DNA of 64,000 bases from Actinomycetota bacterium (lineage in GTDB: Bacteria; Actinomycetota; AC-67), in contig JBAZZY010000014.1 in the NCBI GenBank assembly GCA_041658565.1, forward strand, positions 5,638 through 69,637. Direction: 5' to 3'. The notes below the pieces were generated by a model. That model ran no database searches and was not told the DNA's origin. It worked only from the letters and a program-made list of their open reading frames with translations. Every line of letters starts with the position of its first letter. The first letter of the stretch is position 1. Positions 7,773 through 16,020 of the stretch are shown piece after piece. A program made the position numbers and the translations under genes.

Positions 7773-10019
7773 TCAGTGCCCCCGCGGGATCGCAAGGATC
7801 GTGTGCGCGATTAGTTTGACGTCTACCCAGATCGAGCGCCGCTCGATGTAGGCCATGTCCATGTCGAGCTTCTTCTCGAACGAGCACATGTCGCGCGACC
7901 AAACCTGCTGCAGCCCGGTGATCCCGGGCAAGACCGCCATGCGCGACTTGGCATAGTTGTCGTACAAGTCGAACTCGTAGTCCAGCGGAGGCCGCGGTCC
8001 GACGAAACTCATTTCGCCGCGAATCACGTTGATGATTTGCGGGATCTCGTCGATGGAGAACTTCCGCAGCCATGCCCCCACTCCGGTCACGCGGTCGTCG
8101 CCCAGCAGCTTGTAGACAACTTCGCCGTCCACTTCGTGCCCGCCGTTCTCGCGCACATAGCGCTCGATGAACTTGCGGTGCGCGCGATCGTCGCTGTCGA
8201 TGCGCATCGAGCGGAACTTGTAGTACGTGAACGGACGGCAGTTCCGACCGTACACCGTCCCGCGAAACAGCACAGGACCGCGCGATTCCAGCTTGATCAT
8301 GACGGCAGCAAAAGCCCACAGTGGGGACCCCACAACTGCGATCGCGAGCGCGAGCGTCAGGTCGATCGCCCGCTTGACGGCATCGTACATCGGGTGCCGA
8401 CGCGAGACGTCCGCGGGGACGACGCGCGGCCTCGGGGTCGGAGCCGGTGCCGGGACGAACTCGTCGAGCGCGGGCAGCGACAAGGTGGCGGTCGCACCGC
8501 GCGCGACTGCTACGGCGCGCGAGGAAGGCGCGGGAGAATCCAGCAGCGTCGCGCGAGCAGCCGGGCGCGCGCGATCCGCGGCCAAAGAACGGCGCGCAGG
8601 GTCGTACGACGGCACCGGGGGCGCCGGTGGATACTGCGGCGCGCGAGGCTGCGAACCACGACCCGGCTCGTGCCCGTCGGGATACCGCTCCGGCACGTAA
8701 GAACGCGGAGGTCCATCGAGCCGCACGGCCGCGCGCGCGGCAACCGACGGCCGAGGCTGCGCGTGATGTTTCTGGGGACGCGGCGCGGCCGGAGCGCGAC
8801 GGCGCATGGCGCGCCGCGCCGTGCGCTGGACGAGCGCGCGGTAGACCTGCGCGACGGACTGCACGGTGCGCTCGACGGGGAAGAAGTTCTCGGCCACCGC
8901 GGCGCCGGCTTCGCCCATCCTGCGGCGGAGCTTTCGGTCCGAGAGCAACCGGTCCATCGCATCAGCAAGCAAGTCGGGACGCGACGGCGTCACGATGAAG
9001 CCTGCGGCAGGCGGAACAATCTCCTGGACCGCCCCGCCGGCCGCGGCGATCACAGGCTTGCCGGCGGCCATGGCCTCGACAATCGCGCGTCCGAACGGTT
9101 CGGGTTCCGCTGAAGCGTGGACGAACACGTCAATGGCCGACATCGCCTCCGGTGCGGGCTGCCAACCGAGGAACGTCACACGGTCCTCGATCCCAAGCTC
9201 GGCCGCGAGCCGGAACAGATGCTGCTCGAAGGGCTCGTCCTTCTCGGGGAACAAAGCCGCCCCCGCGATTGCGAAGTGGGCACGCGGGTGCCGCTGGGCG
9301 ACCATCGCCGCGGCGCGCAAGAAGACGTCTTGGCCCTTCCACGGAGCAATGCGCCCGACGATGCCGACGACCGGATCCGATGCCGCCACTCCCATCATCT
9401 CCCGCAGCGAACGGTCGGCGGCGGCATCCTGGAAGTCGCGAACTCGAATCCCGTTTGGGATCAATCGCACGCGGCGCAGCAACCGACGTCGACCGCGGAA
9501 CGGCTCGGCAACGGCGCGCGACGGCACGATGATCGCGTCGGCCAGGTTCGCGCACGCGAGGAAGGCGTACTGCAGCCAGCCCTTAGGCAGGATGTCTCGC
9601 AGGTGCCAAACGATCGGCACGCGAGCCGCCTTGGCCGGAAGCAGGGCGATGAGGTGGGACTTCAGCGTGTTGGTGTGAACGATCCGCGGGCGAACCTCGC
9701 GGATGATCCGCCAGACCCGAAACGCCGCGGTCACAAAAGCGAACAGTCGAGCCACCGCGACGAGTGGATGGCGCGTGAGGGTGGCACGTGAGGTCTCGAG
9801 CAATCGTTGCGACATCGGGACCATGCGCACCAGCACGCCGCGCGCGCGCAGCGCCGCGGCCAGCGGTCCATCGGACGGCAGCACGACGACGGGTTCCACC
9901 GGACCCTCGCTGAGACCGGCGACGAGGTCGGCCAACGACTGCTCGGCCCCCGACATGCGGGGGACGTGATCCAGGAACAGGACCCGAACGGGTTGAACGT
10001 GCTGCTGTTTCATCTGCAT
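7773..10019 (-). CDS. GT4 glycosyltransferase fused to monotopic phosphoglycosyltransferase (PglC/WcaJ catalytic domain)
   Basis: This 748-residue protein has three parts. Residues 1 to about 390 are a GT4 enzyme (VLFLDHVPRMSGAEQSLADL, GIVGRIAPWKGQDVFLRA, and a PEPFGRAIVEAMAAGKPV glutamate motif). Residues about 390-541 are a proline, alanine and arginine-rich linker. Residues about 542-748 are a bacterial sugar transferase domain with a hydrophobic re-entrant helix (AIDLTLALAIAVVGSPLWAF), YYKFRSM, the catalytic Asp-Glu in SIDEIPQ (657-658), and MSFVGPRPP. The latter moves a sugar phosphate from an NDP-sugar to undecaprenyl phosphate, which starts the glycan. The fused GT4 could add the second sugar to the same lipid. 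No extra N-terminal membrane bundle is present. Confidence 0.88.
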   Translation of the reverse strand: MQMKQQHVQPVRVLFLDHVPRMSGAEQSLADLVAGLSEGPVEPVVVLPSDGPLAAALRARGVLVRMVPMSQRLLETSRATLTRHPLVAVARLFAFVTAAFRVWRIIREVRPRIVHTNTLKSHLIALLPAKAARVPIVWHLRDILPKGWLQYAFLACANLADAIIVPSRAVAEPFRGRRRLLRRVRLIPNGIRVRDFQDAAADRSLREMMGVAASDPVVGIVGRIAPWKGQDVFLRAAAMVAQRHPRAHFAIAGAALFPEKDEPFEQHLFRLAAELGIEDRVTFLGWQPAPEAMSAIDVFVHASAEPEPFGRAIVEAMAAGKPVIAAAGGAVQEIVPPAAGFIVTPSRPDLLADAMDRLLSDRKLRRRMGEAGAAVAENFFPVERTVQSVAQVYRALVQRTARRAMRRRAPAAPRPQKHHAQPRPSVAARAAVRLDGPPRSYVPERYPDGHEPGRGSQPRAPQYPPAPPVPSYDPARRSLAADRARPAARATLLDSPAPSSRAVAVARGATATLSLPALDEFVPAPAPTPRPRVVPADVSRRHPMYDAVKRAIDLTLALAIAVVGSPLWAFAAVMIKLESRGPVLFRGTVYGRNCRPFTYYKFRSMRIDSDDRAHRKFIERYVRENGGHEVDGEVVYKLLGDDRVTGVGAWLRKFSIDEIPQIINVIRGEMSFVGPRPPLDYEFDLYDNYAKSRMAVLPGITGLQQVWSRDMCSFEKKLDMDMAYIERRSIWVDVKLIAHTILAIPRGH

Positions 10020-10054
10020 TGTTAAACGAGTCTCGGCTGGGAAGTTGCGCCACT

Positions 10055-11173
10055 TCAGGGGCGCGAACCGAGAAGCGCGTATACGTCGAGGAGGGTTGCT
10101 CCCGCTGTGTCCCAGTTCATCCCGATAGCGATCTCTCGCGCGCGCCGGCCCATCGCATACGCGGCGGCAGGATCGAGGCGAATCTCATCGATCGCGCGGC
10201 GCAGCGCGTCGACCGAGTGCTCGCCAAGAACAACCCCGGCATTCCCGACAATCTCCGACGCACCGGCCGCTGCCGCAACGACCACCGGAAGGCCACACGC
10301 CATCGCCTCCAGTACCGCCATGCCAAAGGCGTCGTAACGGCTCGGGGCGATCAACAGATCCGCCGCCCAGTACGCCGCACGAACGTCCTCGATCTTGCCG
10401 GGCATCACCACCGGGAGCCGGCGCTCTCGCGCGAGCGCAGTCCATCGCCCGCCGCGCAAATCGCCGGCAACGACCAAGCGCTCCCCCGGCGGCGCCGCGG
10501 CAAGCGCCTCAAGCGCCAGCGGCAAGCCCTTGCGCGGGCCGTGCGGGCCTACGAGCGCCACAACGAATTCCTGCTGCGACAAAGCAAGCGCCGCTCGCGC
10601 GGCGGTGCGCTCAGCCTGGGACGGCGGTCGAAACCGCTCGGAATCCACTCCGAAACGCACGACGGTGATGCGCGCGGCGTCGACTCCGCGCGCGGCCAGG
10701 TCGCGCGCCGTTGCCTCAGAGTTCGCGATCACGGCGCGCGCCGCGCGCGCCTGACGGATCTCGAGGCGGGCCTTGAACCGCGTCGCAATCTCTTCGTTAC
10801 GCCCGCGCGCGCCCGGCTCGCGCCAAGCTTGCGGCGGAAGATCGAGCCAGCGAGCGCTGATCGTGTGGCACATGATCACGTCGGCACGGCGCAGCGTGGT
10901 GCCGGCGTCGGCGTGGACGACGTCGTAGCGCGCGCGCCCGAGCATCGCGCCGCTTGCCCCCAGGCTCACAAGTTGGTTGGCGAACTGCCACGCCGGCAAG
11001 CGCGGAATGCGGTGCACTCGCACGCCGTCGAGCATCCCGAGCCCCGCAGGAGCGTTTCCGGCAAATACATCGACCCGATGGCCGGCAGCGGCGACGCGAC
11101 GCAGCAACTCGGCGTTTGCGCGCCCTTGACCTTCCTGCATTCCCAGGCTCGGAACCACGAACGCGATGCGCAT
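10055..11173 (-). CDS. GT4 family glycosyltransferase
   Basis: This 372-residue GT-B enzyme opens MRIAFVVPSLGMQEGQGRANAEL. It has VVRFGVDSERFRPPS, a donor-domain GPHGPRKGLPLALEAL and SRYDAFGMAVLEAMACGLPVV, where the first glutamate of EX7E is replaced by aspartate. Its ATG at 11173 overlaps the upstream stop as TGATG, so translation is coupled. It follows the fusion gene's upstream position by only 35 nt and is part of the continuous minus-strand block that ends in the phosphoglycosyltransferase. The sugar specificity is not deducible. Confidence 0.86.
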   Translation of the reverse strand: MRIAFVVPSLGMQEGQGRANAELLRRVAAAGHRVDVFAGNAPAGLGMLDGVRVHRIPRLPAWQFANQLVSLGASGAMLGRARYDVVHADAGTTLRRADVIMCHTISARWLDLPPQAWREPGARGRNEEIATRFKARLEIRQARAARAVIANSEATARDLAARGVDAARITVVRFGVDSERFRPPSQAERTAARAALALSQQEFVVALVGPHGPRKGLPLALEALAAAPPGERLVVAGDLRGGRWTALARERRLPVVMPGKIEDVRAAYWAADLLIAPSRYDAFGMAVLEAMACGLPVVVAAAAGASEIVGNAGVVLGEHSVDALRRAIDEIRLDPAAAYAMGRRAREIAIGMNWDTAGATLLDVYALLGSRP

Positions 11174-12309
11174 CAATGATTCCCGTCCGTCGCCGCAGTG
11201 GCGCGGTGACGGCGACGGCGCGCGCACCGAAGGCAAGTCCCGGCACCTTCCACAATCCCGCGCAAGTTGTGGGCGAACACATCCTCGGAGAACTGCTCGG
11301 CGTGCGAACGCAACGCTACGGGGTCGAACCGCCGGGCGTCCGCGCGCGCAACGGCGCGCGTAATCGCTCCGGCCGACTCCTCGGCAAACAAAACGCCGTT
11401 CACGCCGTCGGTCACCGTCTCGAGCGCACCGCCCTTGGAAAACGCGACGACCGGCCGTCCGGCGGCGTTGGCTTCAAGGGGCACGATCCCGAAGTCCTCC
11501 TCGCCCGGAACAACAACCCCCCGACACTCCGCGTACAGCCGAACCAGGGCAGCATCGTCCAGGGCACCCATGAACCGTACCGTCGGACCCGCAATCGACT
11601 CGAGCGAAACCCGCGCAGGTCCATCTCCGACGACAACCAGGGATCGTCCCATCGTCGTGAACGCCTCGACGGCCAGATGCATGTTGCGGTGCGGCATCAG
11701 CCTGCCGACCATCAAGTAGTAGTCGCCGGTACGCGGTGCGATCGCAAAGCGGTTCACTTCAACCGGCGGATGCACCAGGACCGAACGGCGACCGTAAATC
11801 GCTTGGATCCGGCCGGCCGTTGCCCGCGAGTTGGCAACGTACACGTGCGCGCGCGCCGCGGCGGCGCGATCGGAACGACGCAGCGCGGCAAGAGCGAGCG
11901 GCAAGGCGGGGCGGCTCCACCCGGGAGCCACAGCGCGGTGGTCGTATCGCTCGTCCCACAAGAAGCGTGGTGGCGTGTGGCAGTAGACGATGCGGCATCC
12001 CGCGCGCGGCCGAACGTGATGAGCGAACCCGGCGCTCGAGCACACGACGACGTCGAACCCCTCGATGCGCAGACTCCGCATCGCGCGGCCGAACAGCGGC
12101 AGCAGGCGGCGGAACTCGGCCGGATCCCCCCTGAGCCGCTGCAGGCGCGACGTGCGTACGTCGATGTCGGCAAACTCAGGGAAAGTGGCCTCGGGGTAGT
12201 ACAGCGACGTGAAGACCGGTGCATCGGGCCACATCCGGTGCATCGCGAGCGTGACCTTCTCGGCCCCGCCGCGGTTGACGAGGTAGTCGTGCACGATCGC
12301 GACCTTCAC
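11173..12309 (-). CDS. GT4 family glycosyltransferase (mannosyltransferase WbaZ-like)
   Basis: This 378-residue protein begins VKVAIVHDYLVNRGGAEKVTLAMHRMWP. The sequence resembles WbaZ/WsaF-like mannosyl- or rhamnosyltransferases, including YCHTPPRFLWD and PPVEVNRFAI. The C-terminal motif PGEEDFGIVPLEANAAGRPVV has both glutamates of EX7E. It starts with GTG at 12309 in a GTGA overlap with the upstream stop, and ends in a TGATG overlap with the next gene. An upstream extension of the frame has no conserved content. It probably adds a hexose from a GDP- or dTDP-sugar. The mannose assignment rests on general family resemblance only. Confidence 0.86.
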   Translation of the reverse strand: MKVAIVHDYLVNRGGAEKVTLAMHRMWPDAPVFTSLYYPEATFPEFADIDVRTSRLQRLRGDPAEFRRLLPLFGRAMRSLRIEGFDVVVCSSAGFAHHVRPRAGCRIVYCHTPPRFLWDERYDHRAVAPGWSRPALPLALAALRRSDRAAAARAHVYVANSRATAGRIQAIYGRRSVLVHPPVEVNRFAIAPRTGDYYLMVGRLMPHRNMHLAVEAFTTMGRSLVVVGDGPARVSLESIAGPTVRFMGALDDAALVRLYAECRGVVVPGEEDFGIVPLEANAAGRPVVAFSKGGALETVTDGVNGVLFAEESAGAITRAVARADARRFDPVALRSHAEQFSEDVFAHNLRGIVEGAGTCLRCARRRRHRATAATDGNH

Positions 12310-13451
12310 CGCGGCGCCTCTGCGCGGCGTGCCGTCGTTTCCAGGATGTCCTCCATCCGATCGACGAACGCGGCCCACGACCGCTCGCCGGCGGCCATGG
12401 CGCGCGCTTGGGAGCCCAATCGAGAAGACAGCGCGCCGTCCTCCAGGACGCGACGAAGGACTCGCACGACCGCCGCGTTGTCGTCGGGATCGACCAGCAG
12501 TCCCGTCTCGCCGTCGCGAATGGTCTCGGGGACTCCCCCGGTCGCTCCGGCGACGACCGGCAGTCCGTAAGCGCACGCTTCCAGCAGAGCGATCCCGCCG
12601 CCTTCGACTCCGGCCGCGCGCCCGCGCACCGACCGCGAAAGCAGCGCGAACGCATCGGCCGACGCGAAGTGCACAGCCAGATCGTCGTCGGAGACTTCAC
12701 CGGCGAAAACCACGCGCGACGCGACGCCGGCGGCCGCCGCAACCGACTCGAGTCCCGCGCGCGCCGGACCCTCGCCGACGATGACAAGCCGAACGTCGTC
12801 GGGCAACTCCCCGACCGCACGGATGAGCCTGTCGTGGCCCTTGTGCTCGGCAAGGCGAGCCACCGACAGGATGATGCGTCTGCCCCCCAGGCGCGCGCGG
12901 AACTCCTCGACCGTCCGAGGATCGACCGACACCGCCTCGGGCGCTCCAACCGGCAACACGACGACGCGCAATGGGTCGGCCCCGAGCGCGACGGCTTCTG
13001 AGCGCGTGAAACGGGAATTGGCCACGACGCGATCCGCGCGCGGCAGCACGACTCGGGCGACGCGGCGGATGCGGGGCGCGCGCAGTTCGCCTCCGTGGCA
13101 AGCGACGACGACCGGCGCGCGCCGGCCCAGCATTGCTCCGGGCGCCGCCATGGTGTGCAGAGCCAGGACGACGTCGGGCTTCCATTCGCGAATCTCGCGG
13201 CGCGCGGTCAAGGCAATGGTCGGAACGAATCCGCGCCGCCCCGGCATAACCGCGTGCACGCGGCGCACCGCAGTGCCCAACCCGGCATCGACGGCGGCAA
13301 ATCCGGGATCGGCCGGCGCTACGACGCGGAACTCGGTCCGGCGCGCGCGCGCCAGGATCTCTCGGGCCATCGTTTGGATCCCGCCGCGGGTGGGCGGGAA
13401 GTCCATCGTCAGCAGCAGGGCTCGGATCTGGTCGGTGCCGTCACGGGTCAC
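12306..13451 (-). CDS. GT4 family glycosyltransferase
   Basis: This 381-residue protein has IRALLLTMDFPPTRGGIQTMAREI at the N-terminus, a PIGP/PimB-like opening for GT4 enzymes. The C-terminal half has ILSVARLAEHKGHDRLIRAV, VIVGEGPARAGLE and GGGIALLEACAYGLPVVAG, where the first position of EX7E is glutamate (VEGGGIALLEA). The GTG start at 13451 overlaps the O-antigen ligase-like stop by GTGA. It ends in a GTGA overlap with the next glycosyltransferase. The family resemblance includes phosphatidylinositol mannosyltransferases, but the locus points to the secreted polymer. Donor and linkage remain unknown. Confidence 0.85.
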   Translation of the reverse strand: MTRDGTDQIRALLLTMDFPPTRGGIQTMAREILARARRTEFRVVAPADPGFAAVDAGLGTAVRRVHAVMPGRRGFVPTIALTARREIREWKPDVVLALHTMAAPGAMLGRRAPVVVACHGGELRAPRIRRVARVVLPRADRVVANSRFTRSEAVALGADPLRVVVLPVGAPEAVSVDPRTVEEFRARLGGRRIILSVARLAEHKGHDRLIRAVGELPDDVRLVIVGEGPARAGLESVAAAAGVASRVVFAGEVSDDDLAVHFASADAFALLSRSVRGRAAGVEGGGIALLEACAYGLPVVAGATGGVPETIRDGETGLLVDPDDNAAVVRVLRRVLEDGALSSRLGSQARAMAAGERSWAAFVDRMEDILETTARRAEAPR

Positions 13452-14911
13452 GCCGGCAGCGTACCGTCCATCAAGCCGCGATCGCGCAAACGTTTGTATG
13501 CGCCGTCGGATGCACCGATAAGAAACCAGATGAGCGGGGTGATGGCGTACTGACCCCCGATCAGCCATGCCCCGATCGACGTCACCGCCATCGCCCAGAT
13601 GGCAATCCACACCGGACCGGGCAACGCACGTCGAACGCGCGACGCCTGCACAACCGCGACCACGATGGCCAGGACGTACAAGATCCCGCCGGGAATCCCA
13701 AGGGAAAGGAACGCGTCGCCGATGTCCAGCTCGGTCCCGGCGGACCGGCCTCCGAACTTCGCGGCGCCTCGCGTGGCCGAGCCGGTCCCAAGGCCGATCG
13801 GCTGGTGCGAGATCGCGTAGGAGATCCCCGCCGTCCCGGACTCGAAGTGGATCGGCAGCGTGGACTTCGAGCGGTCGAAGGGATCACGCAGCGCCCGCAA
13901 CTGCTGCTCGATCAGCTGGGCGGCACCCGACTCTTTCTCCTGAATAGTGGAATCACTCGAGGTCGTCGCCGACCACCCGACGGCGAGCGTGACCAGGATC
14001 ATGGCGACGCCGGTAGCCAACACCCGGTTGCGAACGCGCGCCGCGATCAGGACCACGACTGCCAGGGCAATCTTCACGGTGAACCCGCGGGATCCGGTCA
14101 GGAACCCGGCGTAGGCAATAACACCGACGACGGCCGCCAACAACAGCCGCCGGGCCTTGGGAGCAAACATCAACATCGCCAACGCAACCACGAAAGCGTA
14201 GTGCGCGTAAGCGGCGTACTCGGCCGAGTTGTTGAAGAAGGAGAAGGGGCGCGTCGTAGAACCAACGGTTGCGGCCGTATAGCCTTGGGAGCCGAGCCAA
14301 GTCTTCTCGAATCCGCGGAATCCGACGAACACCTGGACGAGACCGTAGGCCGCCGCCAAGGTGCCCATCACCAGCACGATGCGCACGACCTTGTGCGTGA
14401 ACTCGAGGTCCGCGATCGACCGTGCGACGAAGAAGAAACTGATTGGAATCAGGTTGATCATGACCCCGGTCAACCCGACCAGCAGGTTGCCCTGCCCGGG
14501 ATTGAAGACCTGAATCAATCCGACCACGAGCAGCAGGAAGACGATCTTAGCGAGCGTCGTACCGGTGAAGTCCATCTCGCGCTTGAGCATCAGCGACACA
14601 AAGACGGTAACCGCCACCGACGAAGTCACCAGCAGCAGCGGGTCCAACGCGGCAGCGCCGGTCGCCGAGACGAACATGTGACGCAACGTGCCCATCAGCG
14701 GGAGCAAGATGAAAAGGCCGAGCACGGCCGAGCGCGGGCGCTCCAGGGCGGGGATCGCCAAAACGACCATCACGACGATAGCCACGGTGACGCGAAGCAT
14801 CGGTCCACCGACGACAATCTGGCGCCCGAGGAACACCGCCCCTACCGCAAGCAGGGCACTCCAGACCAACGCCGCATTCCGGCGCGTCGAAAGCGTTTCG
14901 GTGCCGATCAT
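13448..14911 (-). CDS. O-antigen ligase/polymerase-like membrane protein (Wzy/WaaL family)
   Basis: This 487-residue protein has about ten to twelve hydrophobic segments and a long extracytoplasmic loop at roughly residues 310-400 (TSSDSTIQEKESGAAQLIEQ, then IHFESGTAGISYAISHQPIG, GLGTGSATRG). This layout, with the late HQPIGLGTGS segment, is typical of the O-antigen ligase/polymerase superfamily. It should polymerise or transfer lipid-linked repeats at the outer face of the membrane. The ATG at 14911 overlaps the upstream stop as TGATG. It sits between glycosyltransferases and downstream of the chain-length regulator-like protein, as in Wzx/Wzy loci. Polymerase versus ligase cannot be told apart from sequence. 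Confidence 0.82.
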   Translation of the reverse strand: MIGTETLSTRRNAALVWSALLAVGAVFLGRQIVVGGPMLRVTVAIVVMVVLAIPALERPRSAVLGLFILLPLMGTLRHMFVSATGAAALDPLLLVTSSVAVTVFVSLMLKREMDFTGTTLAKIVFLLLVVGLIQVFNPGQGNLLVGLTGVMINLIPISFFFVARSIADLEFTHKVVRIVLVMGTLAAAYGLVQVFVGFRGFEKTWLGSQGYTAATVGSTTRPFSFFNNSAEYAAYAHYAFVVALAMLMFAPKARRLLLAAVVGVIAYAGFLTGSRGFTVKIALAVVVLIAARVRNRVLATGVAMILVTLAVGWSATTSSDSTIQEKESGAAQLIEQQLRALRDPFDRSKSTLPIHFESGTAGISYAISHQPIGLGTGSATRGAAKFGGRSAGTELDIGDAFLSLGIPGGILYVLAIVVAVVQASRVRRALPGPVWIAIWAMAVTSIGAWLIGGQYAITPLIWFLIGASDGAYKRLRDRGLMDGTLPA

Positions 14912-16020
14912 CACAGTCTCTCTTGGAAAACGCTCAGGAGGTCGTCTCCGATACGCCTCCACGAGAAGAACCGGTCGCCGACCTCACGACCGGCCTCACC
15001 GATTCGGCGGCGCGCGGCCGGACCGGCCGCCAATTCCATCAGCGTGCCGGTAAGCCGCTCACCGCCACGCTCGATCAGCCGGACGCTGACGCCGTCGGCA
15101 AGTTGCGGCGCCGCGTCGGGACCGCGGTAGGCCACGACCGGGATGCCGTGGGCCAGCGCGGAAAGCAGTGACGAATGCCTGCCGGCTGCGGGACCCGCGG
15201 GGTCGGCATGGAAATAGACGTCGGCGGCCCGCAGCGCCGCGGACAGGTCCGCGCGCGCGACCGTGCCGGTCACCACAACGCGCGCCGCCACTTCAGAGGG
15301 AATGTCGAGGGGGCCGGCGTTGCCGGCGAGCAGCAGCCGCGCGTCGATGCCGCGCACCCCCAGACGCGCGATCGCGTCGTACACAGGAGCCAGATCGCGG
15401 CCGGGACCGGCGCTGCCAAGGTGTGCGATGACGAAGGCGTCGCGGGGAATTCCCCAGCGTCGGCGGGGATCGCCGGATGCGTCGTCAGGCTCGATCGTGG
15501 GCCCGGCCGAAACCCGACGTAGCTTCACGTGTCCAAAGCGCGCAAGTTCAGCCTCGCGCTTCTCGGTGGTCACGATCCAGCGGGAGGCGGCGCGAAGCAC
15601 GCCGATGGCTTGAAGCCGCTGCCCTAGCGCCCACGCAAATCCACGCGCGCCGTCGCGTCCCCACGGAAACCACAACTCGTGAAGGATTAGAACCAGGGGG
15701 GCGTGGGAGGCAAGGGCGCGCGCCAGACGTCCGGCGCGCGGCGCGAGGCCGTGGCTGCCGATAGAGAACGGGTTGTACTCCCAGACGATGACGTCGGGAT
15801 TCGTCGCGCCGACGGCTGCGGCGATCGCGGGAAACCCCTTGGAATCCCAGCGCTCCACGACCCCGTGAACCGAGAACGTGGGCCGGGCATCGGATCCCTT
15901 GGGGCACACGATGCTGATCTCGGCGCCGCGAGAAGCGAGTTCGGCGGCCATGCAATCGGCATGGTCGCCGATGCCCCCGACGTCGGGCGGGAACTCCTCG
16001 GTCAGAACCGTGATTCGCAT
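14911..16020 (-). CDS. GT4 family glycosyltransferase
   Basis: This 369-residue GT-B protein starts MRITVLTEEFPPDVGGIGDHADCMAAEL, with the glycine-rich acceptor loop, and has WEYNPFSIGSHG and ILHELWFPWGRDGARG. The C-terminal donor region (IAHLGSAGPGRDLAPVYDAI, YFHADPAGPAAGRHSSLLSALAHGIPVVAY) lacks the usual EX7E: serine/arginine residues take the place of the first glutamate and S-A-L-A the second. It may be a diverged but active enzyme. TGATG overlaps join it to the kinase-like gene upstream and to the polymerase downstream. Confidence 0.78.
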   Translation of the reverse strand: MRITVLTEEFPPDVGGIGDHADCMAAELASRGAEISIVCPKGSDARPTFSVHGVVERWDSKGFPAIAAAVGATNPDVIVWEYNPFSIGSHGLAPRAGRLARALASHAPLVLILHELWFPWGRDGARGFAWALGQRLQAIGVLRAASRWIVTTEKREAELARFGHVKLRRVSAGPTIEPDDASGDPRRRWGIPRDAFVIAHLGSAGPGRDLAPVYDAIARLGVRGIDARLLLAGNAGPLDIPSEVAARVVVTGTVARADLSAALRAADVYFHADPAGPAAGRHSSLLSALAHGIPVVAYRGPDAAPQLADGVSVRLIERGGERLTGTLMELAAGPAARRRIGEAGREVGDRFFSWRRIGDDLLSVFQERL

